This document shows, piece by piece, positions 51,462 through 60,007 of a stretch of DNA of 64,000 nt. The number at the start of each line of letters is the position of its first letter. Positions within the stretch are counted from its first letter, which is position 1. The stretch comes from DATLMR01 sp964615905 (GTDB taxonomy: Bacteria > Acidobacteriota > Blastocatellia > UBA7656), in assembly GCA_964615905.1 (NCBI GenBank), contig CAZTUB010000010.1, forward strand, positions 1 through 64,000, read 5' to 3'. The notes under the pieces are model-generated. The model was not told the DNA's origin, did no database searches, and saw only the letters and a list, made by a program, of their open reading frames with translations. Made by a program: the position numbers and the translations under genes.

Positions 51462-52613
51462 TTAGCTGTCCATCCCGTGATCGCGCATCCGCACAAGCTC
51501 TTCTACGGAAAGGTTTGTAAAGCCGCGCGACTTCATCTTTTGAACGAAGCCGGGCGTCACGCCGTGGTCGCGCATGCGCACGAGCTGTTCTACTTGCAGG
51601 TTGGTGTAGCCCTCTTCTTTCATCTCTTTGATGAACCGGGGGGTGACGCCGTGATCGCGCATTCGCACCAGTTGCTCCACCTTCAAGTCGTTATAGCCTT
51701 CGGCCTCAATCGCTTTGACAAAGTCGGGCGTCACGCCGTGGTCGCGCATCCGTACGAGCTGCTCAAGCGGGAGCCGGCTGTAACCGAGGTCGTCAAGCTC
51801 TTTGATAAACGAAGGGGTGACGCCGTGATCGCGGGTTCTGACAAGCTGCTCCGCAGGCAGGCCGTCATAACCGAGCGCCTGAAGCTCTTTGATAAAGTTT
51901 ATGGTGACGCCGTGATCGCGCATCCGCACGAGCGATTCGAGATTCTTCAGGTTGTACCCGAGCGATTTCAGTTCTCGCACGTAAGAGAGCCGCACGCCGT
52001 GAGTGCCTGCCCGGACCAGTTGCTCGATAGTCGGCTGCTCGTAGCCGAGCGAGTCGAGTTCTTCGATAAAGGCTATGCTCACGTCGTGCAGCGCCATCTT
52101 GAACTGCTGCTCGTCGGTGGGAGCCTGGTAGCCCTTTGCTTTGAGCCTCGCGGCAAAATCCGGGTTGGCAGTGTAAGTGAAATGGCCTGACCCCTTGCCG
52201 TTTTTGAAATAGCCTTCGCAGGCGAAAGTGCCCGCGTCGCGGACGAGGTTAAACTGCGCGGTCCCGCCCCCGGAATTTGCCTGCGCGAGGCTGAGCCCCT
52301 GCAAACGGTCCGGCGCGATGTTGAAAGAGGTCATGCTGTTCCACCCCTTCTCCATCCCGTAGCGCAGCGTCAGGATCACGTCGCTCGTTCCGCGCCCCGT
52401 GTCTATCAGCCACTGCCCGGTGTAGGACGCCTGCGCAGCGGTTGAGAAGCCGGCGGTTGAAAGAGTCGCGGGCGAAAGAGTCGCGCTTGAAACAGGAATC
52501 AGACCGGTTGCGAGCGCGAGCGCGGCAACCACTCCCGCAAGCGCGGACTTTGCGGCGGTCGCGGTTGCTCGAAGCAAGCTGACAGGATTTCTCGATTCGT
52601 TGTTCGTCTTCAT
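51462..52613 (-). CDS. Secreted protein with seven 29-residue repeats, copy B (383 aa)
   Basis: A signal/anchor segment (ALAGVVAALALATGLIPVS) and a beta-rich domain (~70-175: GQWLIDTGRGTSDVILTLR) are followed by seven tandem 29-residue repeats. Their pattern is F(I/V)KEL..LGY..L..EQLVRMRDHGVTP. The repeats are homologous to those of the adjacent secreted protein and of the M56 protease. The protein has no recognised enzymatic motif. It is the fourth gene of the blaI operon (16-bp gap). A role as substrate, ligand or decoy of the membrane protease is inference. Confidence 0.75.
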   Translation of the reverse strand: MKTNNESRNPVSLLRATATAAKSALAGVVAALALATGLIPVSSATLSPATLSTAGFSTAAQASYTGQWLIDTGRGTSDVILTLRYGMEKGWNSMTSFNIAPDRLQGLSLAQANSGGGTAQFNLVRDAGTFACEGYFKNGKGSGHFTYTANPDFAARLKAKGYQAPTDEQQFKMALHDVSIAFIEELDSLGYEQPTIEQLVRAGTHGVRLSYVRELKSLGYNLKNLESLVRMRDHGVTINFIKELQALGYDGLPAEQLVRTRDHGVTPSFIKELDDLGYSRLPLEQLVRMRDHGVTPDFVKAIEAEGYNDLKVEQLVRMRDHGVTPRFIKEMKEEGYTNLQVEQLVRMRDHGVTPGFVQKMKSRGFTNLSVEELVRMRDHGMDS

Positions 52614-52628
52614 GATGAAGTCTCCGTT

Positions 52629-53756
52629 CTATTTGTCAAACCCGTGAATTCTGAGCTTGATCAGGTCGTCAACCGACAGATTGTTCAAGCCGCGCGCTTG
52701 CATCTTCTGTATAAAAGCGGGGCTCACGCCGTGTATACGCATGGAGACGAGCTGATCTATGGGGACGCGGTCGTAACCGAGCGCCTTGATCTCTCGGATG
52801 AACTCGGTGGTGACCCCGTGTATGCGAAGGCTGACGAGCTGGTCGGCCGATACGCGGTTGTAACCAATTTCGTTTAGTTCTTTGACATACTCGGCGCTGA
52901 CGCCGTGTATGCGCATGGAGACAAGCTGGTCGACGGGAACGAGTCCCGCCCCCGTCGACTGCATCCCTCGGGCAAAGTTTCCCGTGACCCCGTGTATGCG
53001 CATGGAGACCAGCTGATCGGCAGATACACGCTCGTAACCTATCTCTTTCAGCTCTCGAACGAAATCGGTTTTGACGCCGTGAATCCTCATCGAAACGAGC
53101 TGATCTATGGGCAGACGTTCATAGCCGAGCGATTTGAAATCGTTGATATATTCGGCCGTCACGCCGTGTATACGCATGGAGATCACCTGGTCGGAAGTGA
53201 GCTGCGTGTAGCCGTGCGTGCCGAGCTCGCGTATGAAGGCGAGGCTCACGTCGTGTACGGCCATGGCGAAGACGGTATTGTCGGAAAAATCATCGAGACC
53301 GAGCCCGCGAGCCTCGCTTATAAACTGCGGGTTGGACGTGAAGCTATATTGGCCTGACCCTTTCCCCCCTTTGAACCAGCCGTCGCAGGTCAAGGTTCCA
53401 GCATCCCGCACGATCTGGAAGTTGACAGGGGAACCGGCTGACTGCATCTGTGCGCGGGTCAGGCCTTTAAAAGAATCCGTGTTGATGTCGAACGAGCTTG
53501 TCATCTGGTTGCGGTCGCCCCAGCGCCTGTGAATCGTCAGGTGAACGTGATCGGGGCGCGAGCCGGTTTCGATTATCCACTCGCCTGTGATAACAGATTG
53601 TGCTCCGGTCGGCGAGGTCGCTACGCCTGAGCTGGAAGTCCCTGAGATCGAGCCCTGCCAAAAGATGAGGGCCAACACTGCCAGCAGCGCCCACATTCTC
53701 AGGCTTGCGGCTAGCGGCAAACGGCGACTGCCGCAGATATGATTATAACTGTTCAT
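52629..53756 (-). CDS. Secreted protein with seven 29-residue repeats, copy A (375 aa)
   Basis: A signal peptide (LRMWALLAVLALIFW) and a beta-rich domain like that of copy B (GEWIIETGSRPDHVHLTIH) are followed by seven 29-residue repeats. Their consensus is YVREL.EIGY.RVSADQLVSMRIHGVT. The two proteins are paralogues with different consensus (MRIHG here, MRDHG in copy B). GGAGG precedes ATG 53756. Third gene of the blaI operon. Confidence 0.75.
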   Translation of the reverse strand: MNSYNHICGSRRLPLAASLRMWALLAVLALIFWQGSISGTSSSGVATSPTGAQSVITGEWIIETGSRPDHVHLTIHRRWGDRNQMTSSFDINTDSFKGLTRAQMQSAGSPVNFQIVRDAGTLTCDGWFKGGKGSGQYSFTSNPQFISEARGLGLDDFSDNTVFAMAVHDVSLAFIRELGTHGYTQLTSDQVISMRIHGVTAEYINDFKSLGYERLPIDQLVSMRIHGVKTDFVRELKEIGYERVSADQLVSMRIHGVTGNFARGMQSTGAGLVPVDQLVSMRIHGVSAEYVKELNEIGYNRVSADQLVSLRIHGVTTEFIREIKALGYDRVPIDQLVSMRIHGVSPAFIQKMQARGLNNLSVDDLIKLRIHGFDK

Positions 53757-53867
53757 CTTGATCCTCCGATTCCGACACGTATCCCGTTCCGGGACGCAAG
53801 CCGGTCTTTACAGTCTCGAATTTTCGGTCTTGAATCTGTGGCGGCAGGCCCTTGTGCCTGGCCGCGA

Positions 53868-56012
53868 TTATTTCTTACGCGAGCCGGGAACGATGTTCAA
53901 CTGGCGCAGCTTTATCAACTGGTCGACAGTCACGTCGGTGAACCCGCGCTCTTTGACGTTCTTTATAAAGTCGGGCGAGATGCCATGAATTCTCAGCTCC
54001 ACCAGCTTCGAAGGCGAGAGCCTGCCGAACCCTGCTTCCTGCATGCCCCGTATGAACTCAAGCGAGACGCCGTGTATTTTGAAGGCGGTCAACTGGTCGG
54101 CCGAAAGCTCCGTGTAACCGATCTCCTTGAGGCCCCTGACATACTCCGGCGTGACGCCGTGTATCCTGAGCCCTGTCAGATCGTCCGCGTCGAGCGTGCC
54201 CCTGACTATCGTCTTCATCGCCTCGGCGAATTCGCCCGTCACACCGTGTATGCGAAAAGCGGTCAACTCGTCGGCCGACAGGTTGTTGAACCCGGCCGCC
54301 CTCCACTTCTCGACAAACTCCGGGCTGACGCCGTGTATCCTGAAACCGATCAGGTCGTCCGCCTCAAGCCCCGTGTAGCCCAGCCCCTGCATCGCTTTGA
54401 CGAACTGCGGGCTGACGCCGTGTATCCTGAACGATATGAGCGTGTCGGCTTTCAACCTGTCAAACCCGCTGGCCTTCATCTCGCTCACAAAGCCGGGCGT
54501 GACGCCGTGAATCTTCATCGATATGATGTCGTCAAGGTCGAGCTTTTCGCCGATCAGGTTGCGCATATCCCTGACGAATGAGGGCGTGACGCCGTGAGTC
54601 TTCAAAGATATGAGATCGTCGACGGAGAGGTTCGTGTAACCGAGCGATTGCATATCGCCCAGGAAATCCTGCGAGCCGCTGCTCTCCTGCGACTGGCTCT
54701 GCTCGTCTGGTGTGGTAATAGCTTCGGTCTCGTCTGAGACAGGCTGCTGGTCTTCGCCGTCCGTCTCGTCTGTCTGTTCGGCAGCCTCTTTAGCGGCTTG
54801 CTCTACGCGTGCGGCCGATTTCGTAACAACGCTTGAGCCAGGGCTTGTCGAAGCGGCGCTGGCCTGTGTAGCCGAAGCGGCGGCCTCGTCTTTTCGCGTG
54901 TCGGCAGAGAGCAAGTTCGTCTGCGCTCCCGCCAGTATCGCGAGCGCCGTCACTAGAGCGATGATGCCCGCCATCCATGAATCGGCGCGGCGCGAAGCGG
55001 GCTGCGCCCCGACAAGCCGCTGTATTCTTCCGAGAAGCGAGCCGCCGTTTGCCGCAACGGCAAGCGGAGGCGCGACGCTGCGAATCTGTTCTAAAGCCGC
55101 GAGCGCGCGCGCGTAAACGATCACGTCGCCCGACGCGCTGACAGCCAGGTCGTCGCAGCAATGCTCTCGCTCTATCCGAATCTCATTGGAAATCCACCAC
55201 ACCGCCGGGTGATAAAAGAGCAGCGTTTCGACCGCCGTCTGTAACAGGTTGACCAGGTAATCGTAACGCTTGATGTGCGCAAGCTCGTGCGCCAGGAGCG
55301 CCTCTAACTGTCGCGGGCTCAGACCCGTGATCGCGCTCGCGGGGACCAGTATCATAGGTCGCAGCCAGCCGATGACGGTCGGGACTTCGACGAGCGCGGA
55401 CGCGCAAAGCCGCACGGGGCGCGATATGCGAAGCTGTCTTGAGAGCGCCGAAAGCTTCTCTTGCCAGAGTTGAACTACGGGGCTCGTTTCGATTCGCTTC
55501 AGGCGGTGCGCTACGGCAAGGCCGCCCGCGAACCTGAGCGACAGCACAAGCACCCCGGCAAGCCACAGCGCCACCATCCAGGGTAAAAGCGTCGCGAACC
55601 GCGCGCGCCCCCACTCTTTTAAAGATACCGCCTGCGGATAAGGCTGGGTCGCGGGCTGAACGATCAGCTTCGACTTGTCCGATTTCAGCGGCGCAAGCGA
55701 AGCGTCTGCCGCAGCCGAAGCGGCAGCAGCCGAACTCTCAGCCGAAACGTGATCGGTTGATCCGGCAGCCACTGGCGCGGCCTGCGCGAACGGATCGCCG
55801 ACGACAAAGATCGTGCCGACGGGCAGGGCCAGCATAAGCGCGAGGCTTGCGCAGGCGGCCACGTAACGAGCGTTCGACGAGCGGTTCTTGAGCATGAGGC
55901 TCGCGCTCTTATAAAGCACGGCCACAAGCGCGCCCTGCCAGATGAAATGAAACAGCGTCCAGCCCAGAGCTTGAAATATCGGCTTGGCCAGCATCATCTC
56001 AATCGAATTCAT
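53868..56012 (-). CDS. BlaR1/MecR1-like M56 membrane protease with nine 29-residue repeats (714 aa)
   Basis: Residues ~10-360 form the M56 membrane metalloprotease: segments near 15-38, 48-72, 140-168 and 348-366, the HELAH zinc motif at 242-246 and the downstream acidic ligand region EIRIEREHCCDD (~277-288). After a low-complexity acidic linker (~370-450) the C-terminus carries nine 29-residue repeats (consensus F...M...GF..L.AD.LI.FRIHGVSPE) instead of a penicillin-binding sensor. M56 proteins sense an extracellular signal and trigger cleavage of the BlaI-type repressor. Its ATG overlaps the blaI stop (ATGA). Confidence 0.85.
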   Translation of the reverse strand: MNSIEMMLAKPIFQALGWTLFHFIWQGALVAVLYKSASLMLKNRSSNARYVAACASLALMLALPVGTIFVVGDPFAQAAPVAAGSTDHVSAESSAAAASAAADASLAPLKSDKSKLIVQPATQPYPQAVSLKEWGRARFATLLPWMVALWLAGVLVLSLRFAGGLAVAHRLKRIETSPVVQLWQEKLSALSRQLRISRPVRLCASALVEVPTVIGWLRPMILVPASAITGLSPRQLEALLAHELAHIKRYDYLVNLLQTAVETLLFYHPAVWWISNEIRIEREHCCDDLAVSASGDVIVYARALAALEQIRSVAPPLAVAANGGSLLGRIQRLVGAQPASRRADSWMAGIIALVTALAILAGAQTNLLSADTRKDEAAASATQASAASTSPGSSVVTKSAARVEQAAKEAAEQTDETDGEDQQPVSDETEAITTPDEQSQSQESSGSQDFLGDMQSLGYTNLSVDDLISLKTHGVTPSFVRDMRNLIGEKLDLDDIISMKIHGVTPGFVSEMKASGFDRLKADTLISFRIHGVSPQFVKAMQGLGYTGLEADDLIGFRIHGVSPEFVEKWRAAGFNNLSADELTAFRIHGVTGEFAEAMKTIVRGTLDADDLTGLRIHGVTPEYVRGLKEIGYTELSADQLTAFKIHGVSLEFIRGMQEAGFGRLSPSKLVELRIHGISPDFIKNVKERGFTDVTVDQLIKLRQLNIVPGSRKK

Positions 56013-56398
56013 CTGGCACCTCGCTCGTACTCGTCAAGGATGTGGCGTATCTGGTCGAGTTCTTCGGCCGACGCGGCCTCCGTCGATAATGCGTGCATGA
56101 CGAGCTTCATCGCCGACCCGTCAAAGACTCGCTCGACGAGGTCGCTGACCATCTGCTTCTGGGTCTGCTCCTGAGCCGCCCGCGCCTCGTAGACGTGAGC
56201 CCGTTCGCTTTCGTCCCTTTTGACCAGCCCCTTTTCGGCCATGATCTGCATAAGCTTCAACACGGTCGTGTACCCTGTAGGCTTCGTCTCGGTTATGGTC
56301 TCGTAAACCTCGCGAACCGTCGAGGGCCCCCGCTGCCACAGCACCCTCAAAATCTCAAGCTCGCCGTCCGTCGGCCGCAACGCCTGTCCATTGCTCAT
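56009..56398 (-). CDS. BlaI/MecI/CopY-family transcriptional repressor (129 aa)
   Basis: A winged-helix N-terminal half (LRPTDGELEILRVLWQRGPS, TVREVYETI, TTVLKLMQIMAEKGLVKRD) and a helical dimerisation half (AQEQTQKQMVSDLVERVF) are present. Length and order match BlaI/MecI, which repress their operon until cleaved by the M56 partner. The gene is first in the operon, directly behind a promoter with a BlaI-like dyad, so it should be autoregulated. Confidence 0.9.
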   Translation of the reverse strand: MSNGQALRPTDGELEILRVLWQRGPSTVREVYETITETKPTGYTTVLKLMQIMAEKGLVKRDESERAHVYEARAAQEQTQKQMVSDLVERVFDGSAMKLVMHALSTEAASAEELDQIRHILDEYERGAR

Positions 56399-56432
56399 CT
56401 CTGACGCTCCTTACACCGTCTCTGTCCCACAG

Positions 56433-56475
56433 CTTATACTACGAACGGTTTCGTAGTGTCAACGAAAATCTTCGT
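56433..56475 (-). promoter_or_regulatory. blaI operon promoter with embedded operator dyads
   Basis: Read on the minus strand, TTGACA (56457-56462) and TATAAG (56433-56438) are separated by 18 bp. The spacer and flanks contain the perfect dyad ACTACGAA-N4-TTCGTAGT (56438-56457). A second, shorter dyad of the same geometry, ACGAA-N4-TTCGT (56462-56475), overlaps the upstream edge. A BlaI dimer on the first site would block polymerase. Binding is inferred from position. Confidence 0.75.
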
Positions 56476-56538
56476 AGACGGTTATTTTTGGGAATTGTGC
56501 ACTTGACAAACCCGCGTCCAGTACATCGCAAACCCTGC

Positions 56539-56763
56539 TCAGTCATGATAATACACATCACAGATTAGCTGAATCTCGTCATCCGTGATGCGATCTTTGA
56601 GAACCATCTTCAAGAGCAAGGCTAGGAGCGCACCGTCGCTTATCTCTCCAATCATGGCTATTGCTTCGGCAACTTCGGCTCGGAAAGGTATCACAAAATC
56701 GGCCGCTCGTTTAGATTGTCTGAATCGGATTTGCACTTCTTCTTTATCATCATTTGATTCCAT
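56539..56763 (-). CDS. Small acidic/basic hypothetical protein (74 aa)
   Basis: Unrecognised. It begins with charged residues (MESNDDKEEVQIRFRQSKR), then a helical, moderately hydrophobic stretch (AEAIAMIGEISDGALLALLLKMV) and a C-terminal acidic helix. There is no signal peptide. No clear ribosome-binding site precedes the ATG. It is divergent from the XRE regulator gene and may be its partner in a small accessory module. Confidence 0.45.
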   Translation of the reverse strand: MESNDDKEEVQIRFRQSKRAADFVIPFRAEVAEAIAMIGEISDGALLALLLKMVLKDRITDDEIQLICDVYYHD

Positions 56764-56867
56764 AGCGACGTAGATAGCACGCCAGGAAAATTGAAGTCAA
56801 GCAAGATGGCACTTTTTGTTAATTGTAATGGTTACGGTGCAAAAGATACCATAATGCGGCACTACTT

Positions 56868-57242
56868 ATGGCGACTCAGCAAGCAGAAAAAGACCGCAAG
56901 CGTTTTGGCGATTGGCTGTATGAGCATCGCGTAGCTCTAAAGATCAATCAAGCGGAAGCTGGCCGCCGCGCCGGGATAAGCAGAACCCAGTGGATACGGC
57001 TTGAGCATGGCGAGAGCGGAACGAAGCGCGAGAACATACCCGCCATTGCGAAAGCCATCAAAGCGGATTTGCACGAGACTTACAGAAAAGCCGGGTACGC
57101 GCCGCCAACGGCGCGTACACCTGCCCCCGATTTTATCGAACGATTTTATGAGTTGCCGCAGTCCGTTCAAGACGATCTAGCCATCCAGATAGAGGCACTT
57201 TGGAAAAAGTACGCTTACGGTCAAAAGACAGCAGGTAAATAA
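56868..57242 (+). CDS. XRE-family helix-turn-helix regulator (124 aa)
   Basis: Residues ~12-70 form a Cro/CI-type HTH (FGDWLYEHRVALKINQAEAG, RRAGISRTQWIRLEHGES, NIPAIAKAI). A short C-terminal helical tail (FIERFYELPQSVQDDLAIQI) follows. It is a cytoplasmic DNA-binding protein. An imperfect 18-bp palindrome upstream of the DUF6978/DUF1828 pair is a possible target, and autoregulation is likely for this class. Confidence 0.8.
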   Translation: MATQQAEKDRKRFGDWLYEHRVALKINQAEAGRRAGISRTQWIRLEHGESGTKRENIPAIAKAIKADLHETYRKAGYAPPTARTPAPDFIERFYELPQSVQDDLAIQIEALWKKYAYGQKTAGK

Positions 57243-57318
57243 CGGTTCAACCACTTCCCATGAACGCCATTGCTAATGCCTTTACACTGGCGTACACTTT
57301 ATATATAAAACAGGTGTA

Positions 57319-57510
57319 ATGATGAAAAATGCTCAAAGAAATGGGAAAGCCAAAGGCCAGAAAGAACCAAGCAACAAGTACGGCCGCAACGGCGACCCTT
57401 TATCTCTGCATCCTTTAACACCTGATGAAGCTATACGTACAATCTTACGAGTGCCACCTGAGCCGAAAGATCGACAAGCCAAACTAGATAATAAGCGGCC
57501 GCCCAAATAG
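57319..57510 (+). CDS. Small basic hypothetical protein (63 aa)
   Basis: A Lys/Asn/Pro-rich, hydrophilic peptide (MMKNAQRNGKAKGQKEPSNK...). Its middle segment is PLTPDEAIRTILRVPPEPKD and it has a basic tail. There is no membrane segment or known motif. The middle segment resembles short helix-forming regions of mobile-element-linked small proteins. A weak AGGTG precedes two adjacent ATGs. It may be real or chance. Confidence 0.4.
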   Translation: MMKNAQRNGKAKGQKEPSNKYGRNGDPLSLHPLTPDEAIRTILRVPPEPKDRQAKLDNKRPPK

Positions 57511-57562
57511 GCGCATTCGTGAAACGCTTGAAACACATTAAACACGGATAGTACAAGAGTTG

Positions 57563-57614
57563 TGTTTTACATGTGAAACATCATATTGACAGATGAAACA
57601 CGCGGGGCTATTAT
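57563..57614 (+). promoter_or_regulatory. Sigma-70-type promoter with upstream 18-bp imperfect palindrome
   Basis: TTGACA (57586-57591) and TATTAT (57609-57614) are spaced by 17 bp, a near-ideal housekeeping promoter. Just upstream, TGTTTTACATGTGAAACA (57563-57580) is palindromic at 16 of 18 positions, and TGAAAC units recur around it (from 57520 to 57600). The palindrome is a candidate operator for the neighbouring XRE protein. Confidence 0.65.
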
Positions 57615-57673
57615 CCACTTGCAGAAACCCCTGCCTTTGGCTTAACCGCTTTGCTGGCGAGTAGGAGTGACCT

Positions 57674-58105
57674 ATGAACCGCGAGGAATTTGAACGTCTG
57701 CGCGATCTGCCGGATAAGCGGATAATAGGTAACATTGAATTTACCCCTAGCAGGCAAGTCAGCACGACCCTAATTATTGATCGAATCCGAGTAGAAAATT
57801 CGGCGGGTTATGAAATAGTCCTAAATGGTAGTTATATTCGTGATATTCCATCCCTGAAACTCAATTTTCATATAGTCGGTACTGGGGCTTTTTGCAGGCT
57901 TGAGATAAACGGGAAAGTCCATAAGAACGCGGGACGTACTCACAAGCATAGCGTACACGACGAATCTTCCATTAGACGACACCTTCCAGACCCTACACCT
58001 AGGGCTGATCTTGATTTAACAGCGCAAAGTGCAAAACAGATATGGGAAACCCTATGTCAAGAAGCGAATATCACTCATCTCGGAGAGTTTGTAGACCCTG
58101 AGTAA
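57674..58105 (+). CDS. DUF6978-like protein (143 aa)
   Basis: The sequence starts NREEFERLRDLPDKRIIG and contains FHIVGTGAFCRLEINGKVHK, then GRTHKHSVHDE and a C-terminal helix ending HLGEF. From memory this resembles DUF6978 proteins, which sit beside DUF1828 proteins in mobile regions. It is probably cytoplasmic and beta-rich. AGGAG lies six bases before the ATG, and the next gene starts four bases after its stop. A role as partner (antitoxin, immunity or adaptor) of the DUF1828 protein is inference. Confidence 0.55.
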   Translation: MNREEFERLRDLPDKRIIGNIEFTPSRQVSTTLIIDRIRVENSAGYEIVLNGSYIRDIPSLKLNFHIVGTGAFCRLEINGKVHKNAGRTHKHSVHDESSIRRHLPDPTPRADLDLTAQSAKQIWETLCQEANITHLGEFVDPE

Positions 58106-58109
58106 GCTA

Positions 58110-58901
58110 ATGCAAGTAACGTGTGACACCATCACTAGAGCCGTTAGAGATTTCTCGCTAGTAAGTCAGTGCGATGTTGTTCGTAGCGGGATGCTAAGGA
58201 TTTCTACGCCTTTTAAGTATCCCAATGGCTCTAATGTCGATCTTTTTCTCAGGATGGAAAAGCCGCTATTGCCAGAGAGCCTAATTCTCTCCGATTACGG
58301 TCAAACGGCCGACTACTTGTTTGATCTGCATATCAAGCCTTGGGCGACAAAAAAAAGGCGACAGCTTATAGAAGATGTTTGCTCTATTCTAGAGGTTGAG
58401 CAAGACGGCGGCCAATTTCTAGTCCGTCTAGACGCTAACCAGATCAACGAGTTTCCAGATGCGATGGTACGCCTAGCGCAAGCATGTATTAGGATTGCCG
58501 ACTTGTCATACACCACGCGCCTACAAACGGCCAGCACTTTTCAAGAAGAAGTCGAAGAATACCTGTCAGTAGTCGAATTACGCTATGAGCCGGAAGTACA
58601 GCTTATAGGGAAGTACGGTAAACCAGTAAAGATAGACTTTGAAGTGAAGGGTAGAAAAATCCATTCACTGGTTCAGACTTTGGCGAGAACTAGTCCCGCT
58701 AACGCTCACCATGTATCTCTTGAGGCGTTCACGCGCTGGCATGACATAGAGACTTACATAGCATCAAGTCAATTTGTCACTCTGTATGATAGTACTAGTG
58801 ACGTTTTCCGCTCGGATGACCTGAGCCGCCTGTCTGAAAAATCTTTAGTTCTTGGCTTCCCCCAAGACAGAGATCAATTTTACGAGGCCGTAGCAGCGTA
58901 G
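58110..58901 (+). CDS. DUF1828/DUF1829 domain protein (263 aa)
   Basis: The N-terminal ~95 residues fit DUF1828 (RISTPFKYPNGSNVDLFLRM, LILSDYGQTADYLFDL). The C-terminal ~100 residues fit DUF1829, a region with PVKIDFEVKGRKIHSLVQTL reminiscent of a nuclease-like fold (D...E-x-K). Function is unproven. It is translationally coupled to the upstream gene and followed by a terminator whose loop contains its stop codon. An IS1595-type element is inserted directly after it. Confidence 0.65.
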   Translation: MQVTCDTITRAVRDFSLVSQCDVVRSGMLRISTPFKYPNGSNVDLFLRMEKPLLPESLILSDYGQTADYLFDLHIKPWATKKRRQLIEDVCSILEVEQDGGQFLVRLDANQINEFPDAMVRLAQACIRIADLSYTTRLQTASTFQEEVEEYLSVVELRYEPEVQLIGKYGKPVKIDFEVKGRKIHSLVQTLARTSPANAHHVSLEAFTRWHDIETYIASSQFVTLYDSTSDVFRSDDLSRLSEKSLVLGFPQDRDQFYEAVAA

Positions 58902-58916
58902 TTCAACTACGGCCTT
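58885..58916 (+). terminator. Intrinsic terminator of the DUF1828 gene
   Basis: AGGCCGTAG (58885-58893) pairs perfectly with CTACGGCCT (58907-58915) and is followed by TTAT. The stop codon (58899-58901) lies in the loop, so the stem begins within the coding sequence. Confidence 0.7.
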
Positions 58917-58920
58917 TATC

Positions 58921-60007
58921 AATAAGGGAATCCGCATCATCATAATTTAGACACCGGAGATTTATAGTAGAGCCGCTTGCCAGCGATAGACCTTAGCACT
59001 TCGGCCGCTCTCGCACCGTCATTCGTTTTTCTCAGATTGAATCTAAAATCAAACTCACTCAAATAGCGATGCAAATGAGCCTTTGAAACATGATGGTAAG
59101 TGCCGATTATGCCGCGCTTCAAGAGTGCGTGTACTGACTCGCAGGAATTAACGTGAGCATCACCGCAAACATACTGGCCAGCTTTGTGATTGACGCTTTG
59201 GTGATCTGCAAACCTACGGCCGCCATGTTTGTAGGACTGGTTTTCATCGGTCATCAAACGGGCTTGCTCGTCCACGTACTCAAGTAGAACCTTTTTCAGA
59301 TTCGTACCTGTGACATCTGCAACGTGAGTAGACTTCACACGGCCGCCGCGTTCAACCAATGTGACCACAGGAGCCTTATCAACAGAACCGCGACCCACTA
59401 TCCTTTTCTCGCGTTCGCTCTTGTGCATATTCTTAGCCTTGCCGCCGATGTACGTCTCATCGCTTTCGACTATGCCTGAGAGCTTAGGAGTAACAACACC
59501 GTGAGTCATTGCGTGACGTATACGATGCATCATAAACCAAGCGGTCTTATAAGACTTCAACTTGAGCATTCGCATAATCTGATGTGCGCTGATGCCTTTC
59601 TTGGAAGCGCAAAGCAGATGAATAGCAATAACCCACTTTGAAAGCGGTATGTGCGAATCAGAGAAAATGGTTCCGACCATCACCGTGAATTGCTTGCGGC
59701 ACTTCTTACACTTCAACAGACCCTTGCGACCCGGCCGGGTTGACTCTGCTTTAGGAGTGAGGCGATACACTTCGGTTGATTCGCAATGCGGACAAACAGG
59801 GCCATCGGGCCAGCGAAGATTCTCAACAAACTCTCTCGCTTTGTCCTCATCGCTGTACTGTTGGAATATGTCAAAAAGGATTGCTTCGTTTATGTCGGTT
59901 TTTACTTCAATCTCTTTTTCGTTTGCCATGATTCTTACCTCACTATCTCTAAGTGGGTTTATCATAGCCGATTAGCTTGGGTTTGTCAAGTACATAATTC
60001 CCTTATT
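58921..60007 (-). mobile_element. IS1595/ISXO2-type insertion sequence
   Basis: One transposase gene is bounded by the inverted repeat AATAAGGGAAT (58921-58931) and its complement ATTCCCTTATT (59997-60007). The GGG near the tips fits IS1595-family ends. I could not find a matching 8-bp target duplication outside these ends, so the insertion may be old or the exact ends may differ by a few bases. Confidence 0.7.
58940..59929 (-). CDS. IS1595-family transposase (329 aa)
   Basis: An N-terminal zinc ribbon (CPHC...CKKCRKQF) is followed by the helical GTIFSDSHIPLSKW segment typical of the family. The DDE/N core has Asp in GIVESDETYIGG, Asp in LMTDENQSYK and the VNSCESVHALLKRG region ahead of GTYHHVSKAHLHRYLSEFDF. 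It appears complete. ATG 59929 has GAGG eight bases upstream; an ATG at 59965 adds 12 residues. Confidence 0.9.
   Translation of the reverse strand: MANEKEIEVKTDINEAILFDIFQQYSDEDKAREFVENLRWPDGPVCPHCESTEVYRLTPKAESTRPGRKGLLKCKKCRKQFTVMVGTIFSDSHIPLSKWVIAIHLLCASKKGISAHQIMRMLKLKSYKTAWFMMHRIRHAMTHGVVTPKLSGIVESDETYIGGKAKNMHKSEREKRIVGRGSVDKAPVVTLVERGGRVKSTHVADVTGTNLKKVLLEYVDEQARLMTDENQSYKHGGRRFADHQSVNHKAGQYVCGDAHVNSCESVHALLKRGIIGTYHHVSKAHLHRYLSEFDFRFNLRKTNDGARAAEVLRSIAGKRLYYKSPVSKL

Noticed and set aside
51462..56012. DNA-level repeats of the 29-residue proteins as a tandem repeat locus
   Set aside because: The repeats are protein repeats with diverged codons in three ordinary genes, not a DNA satellite.
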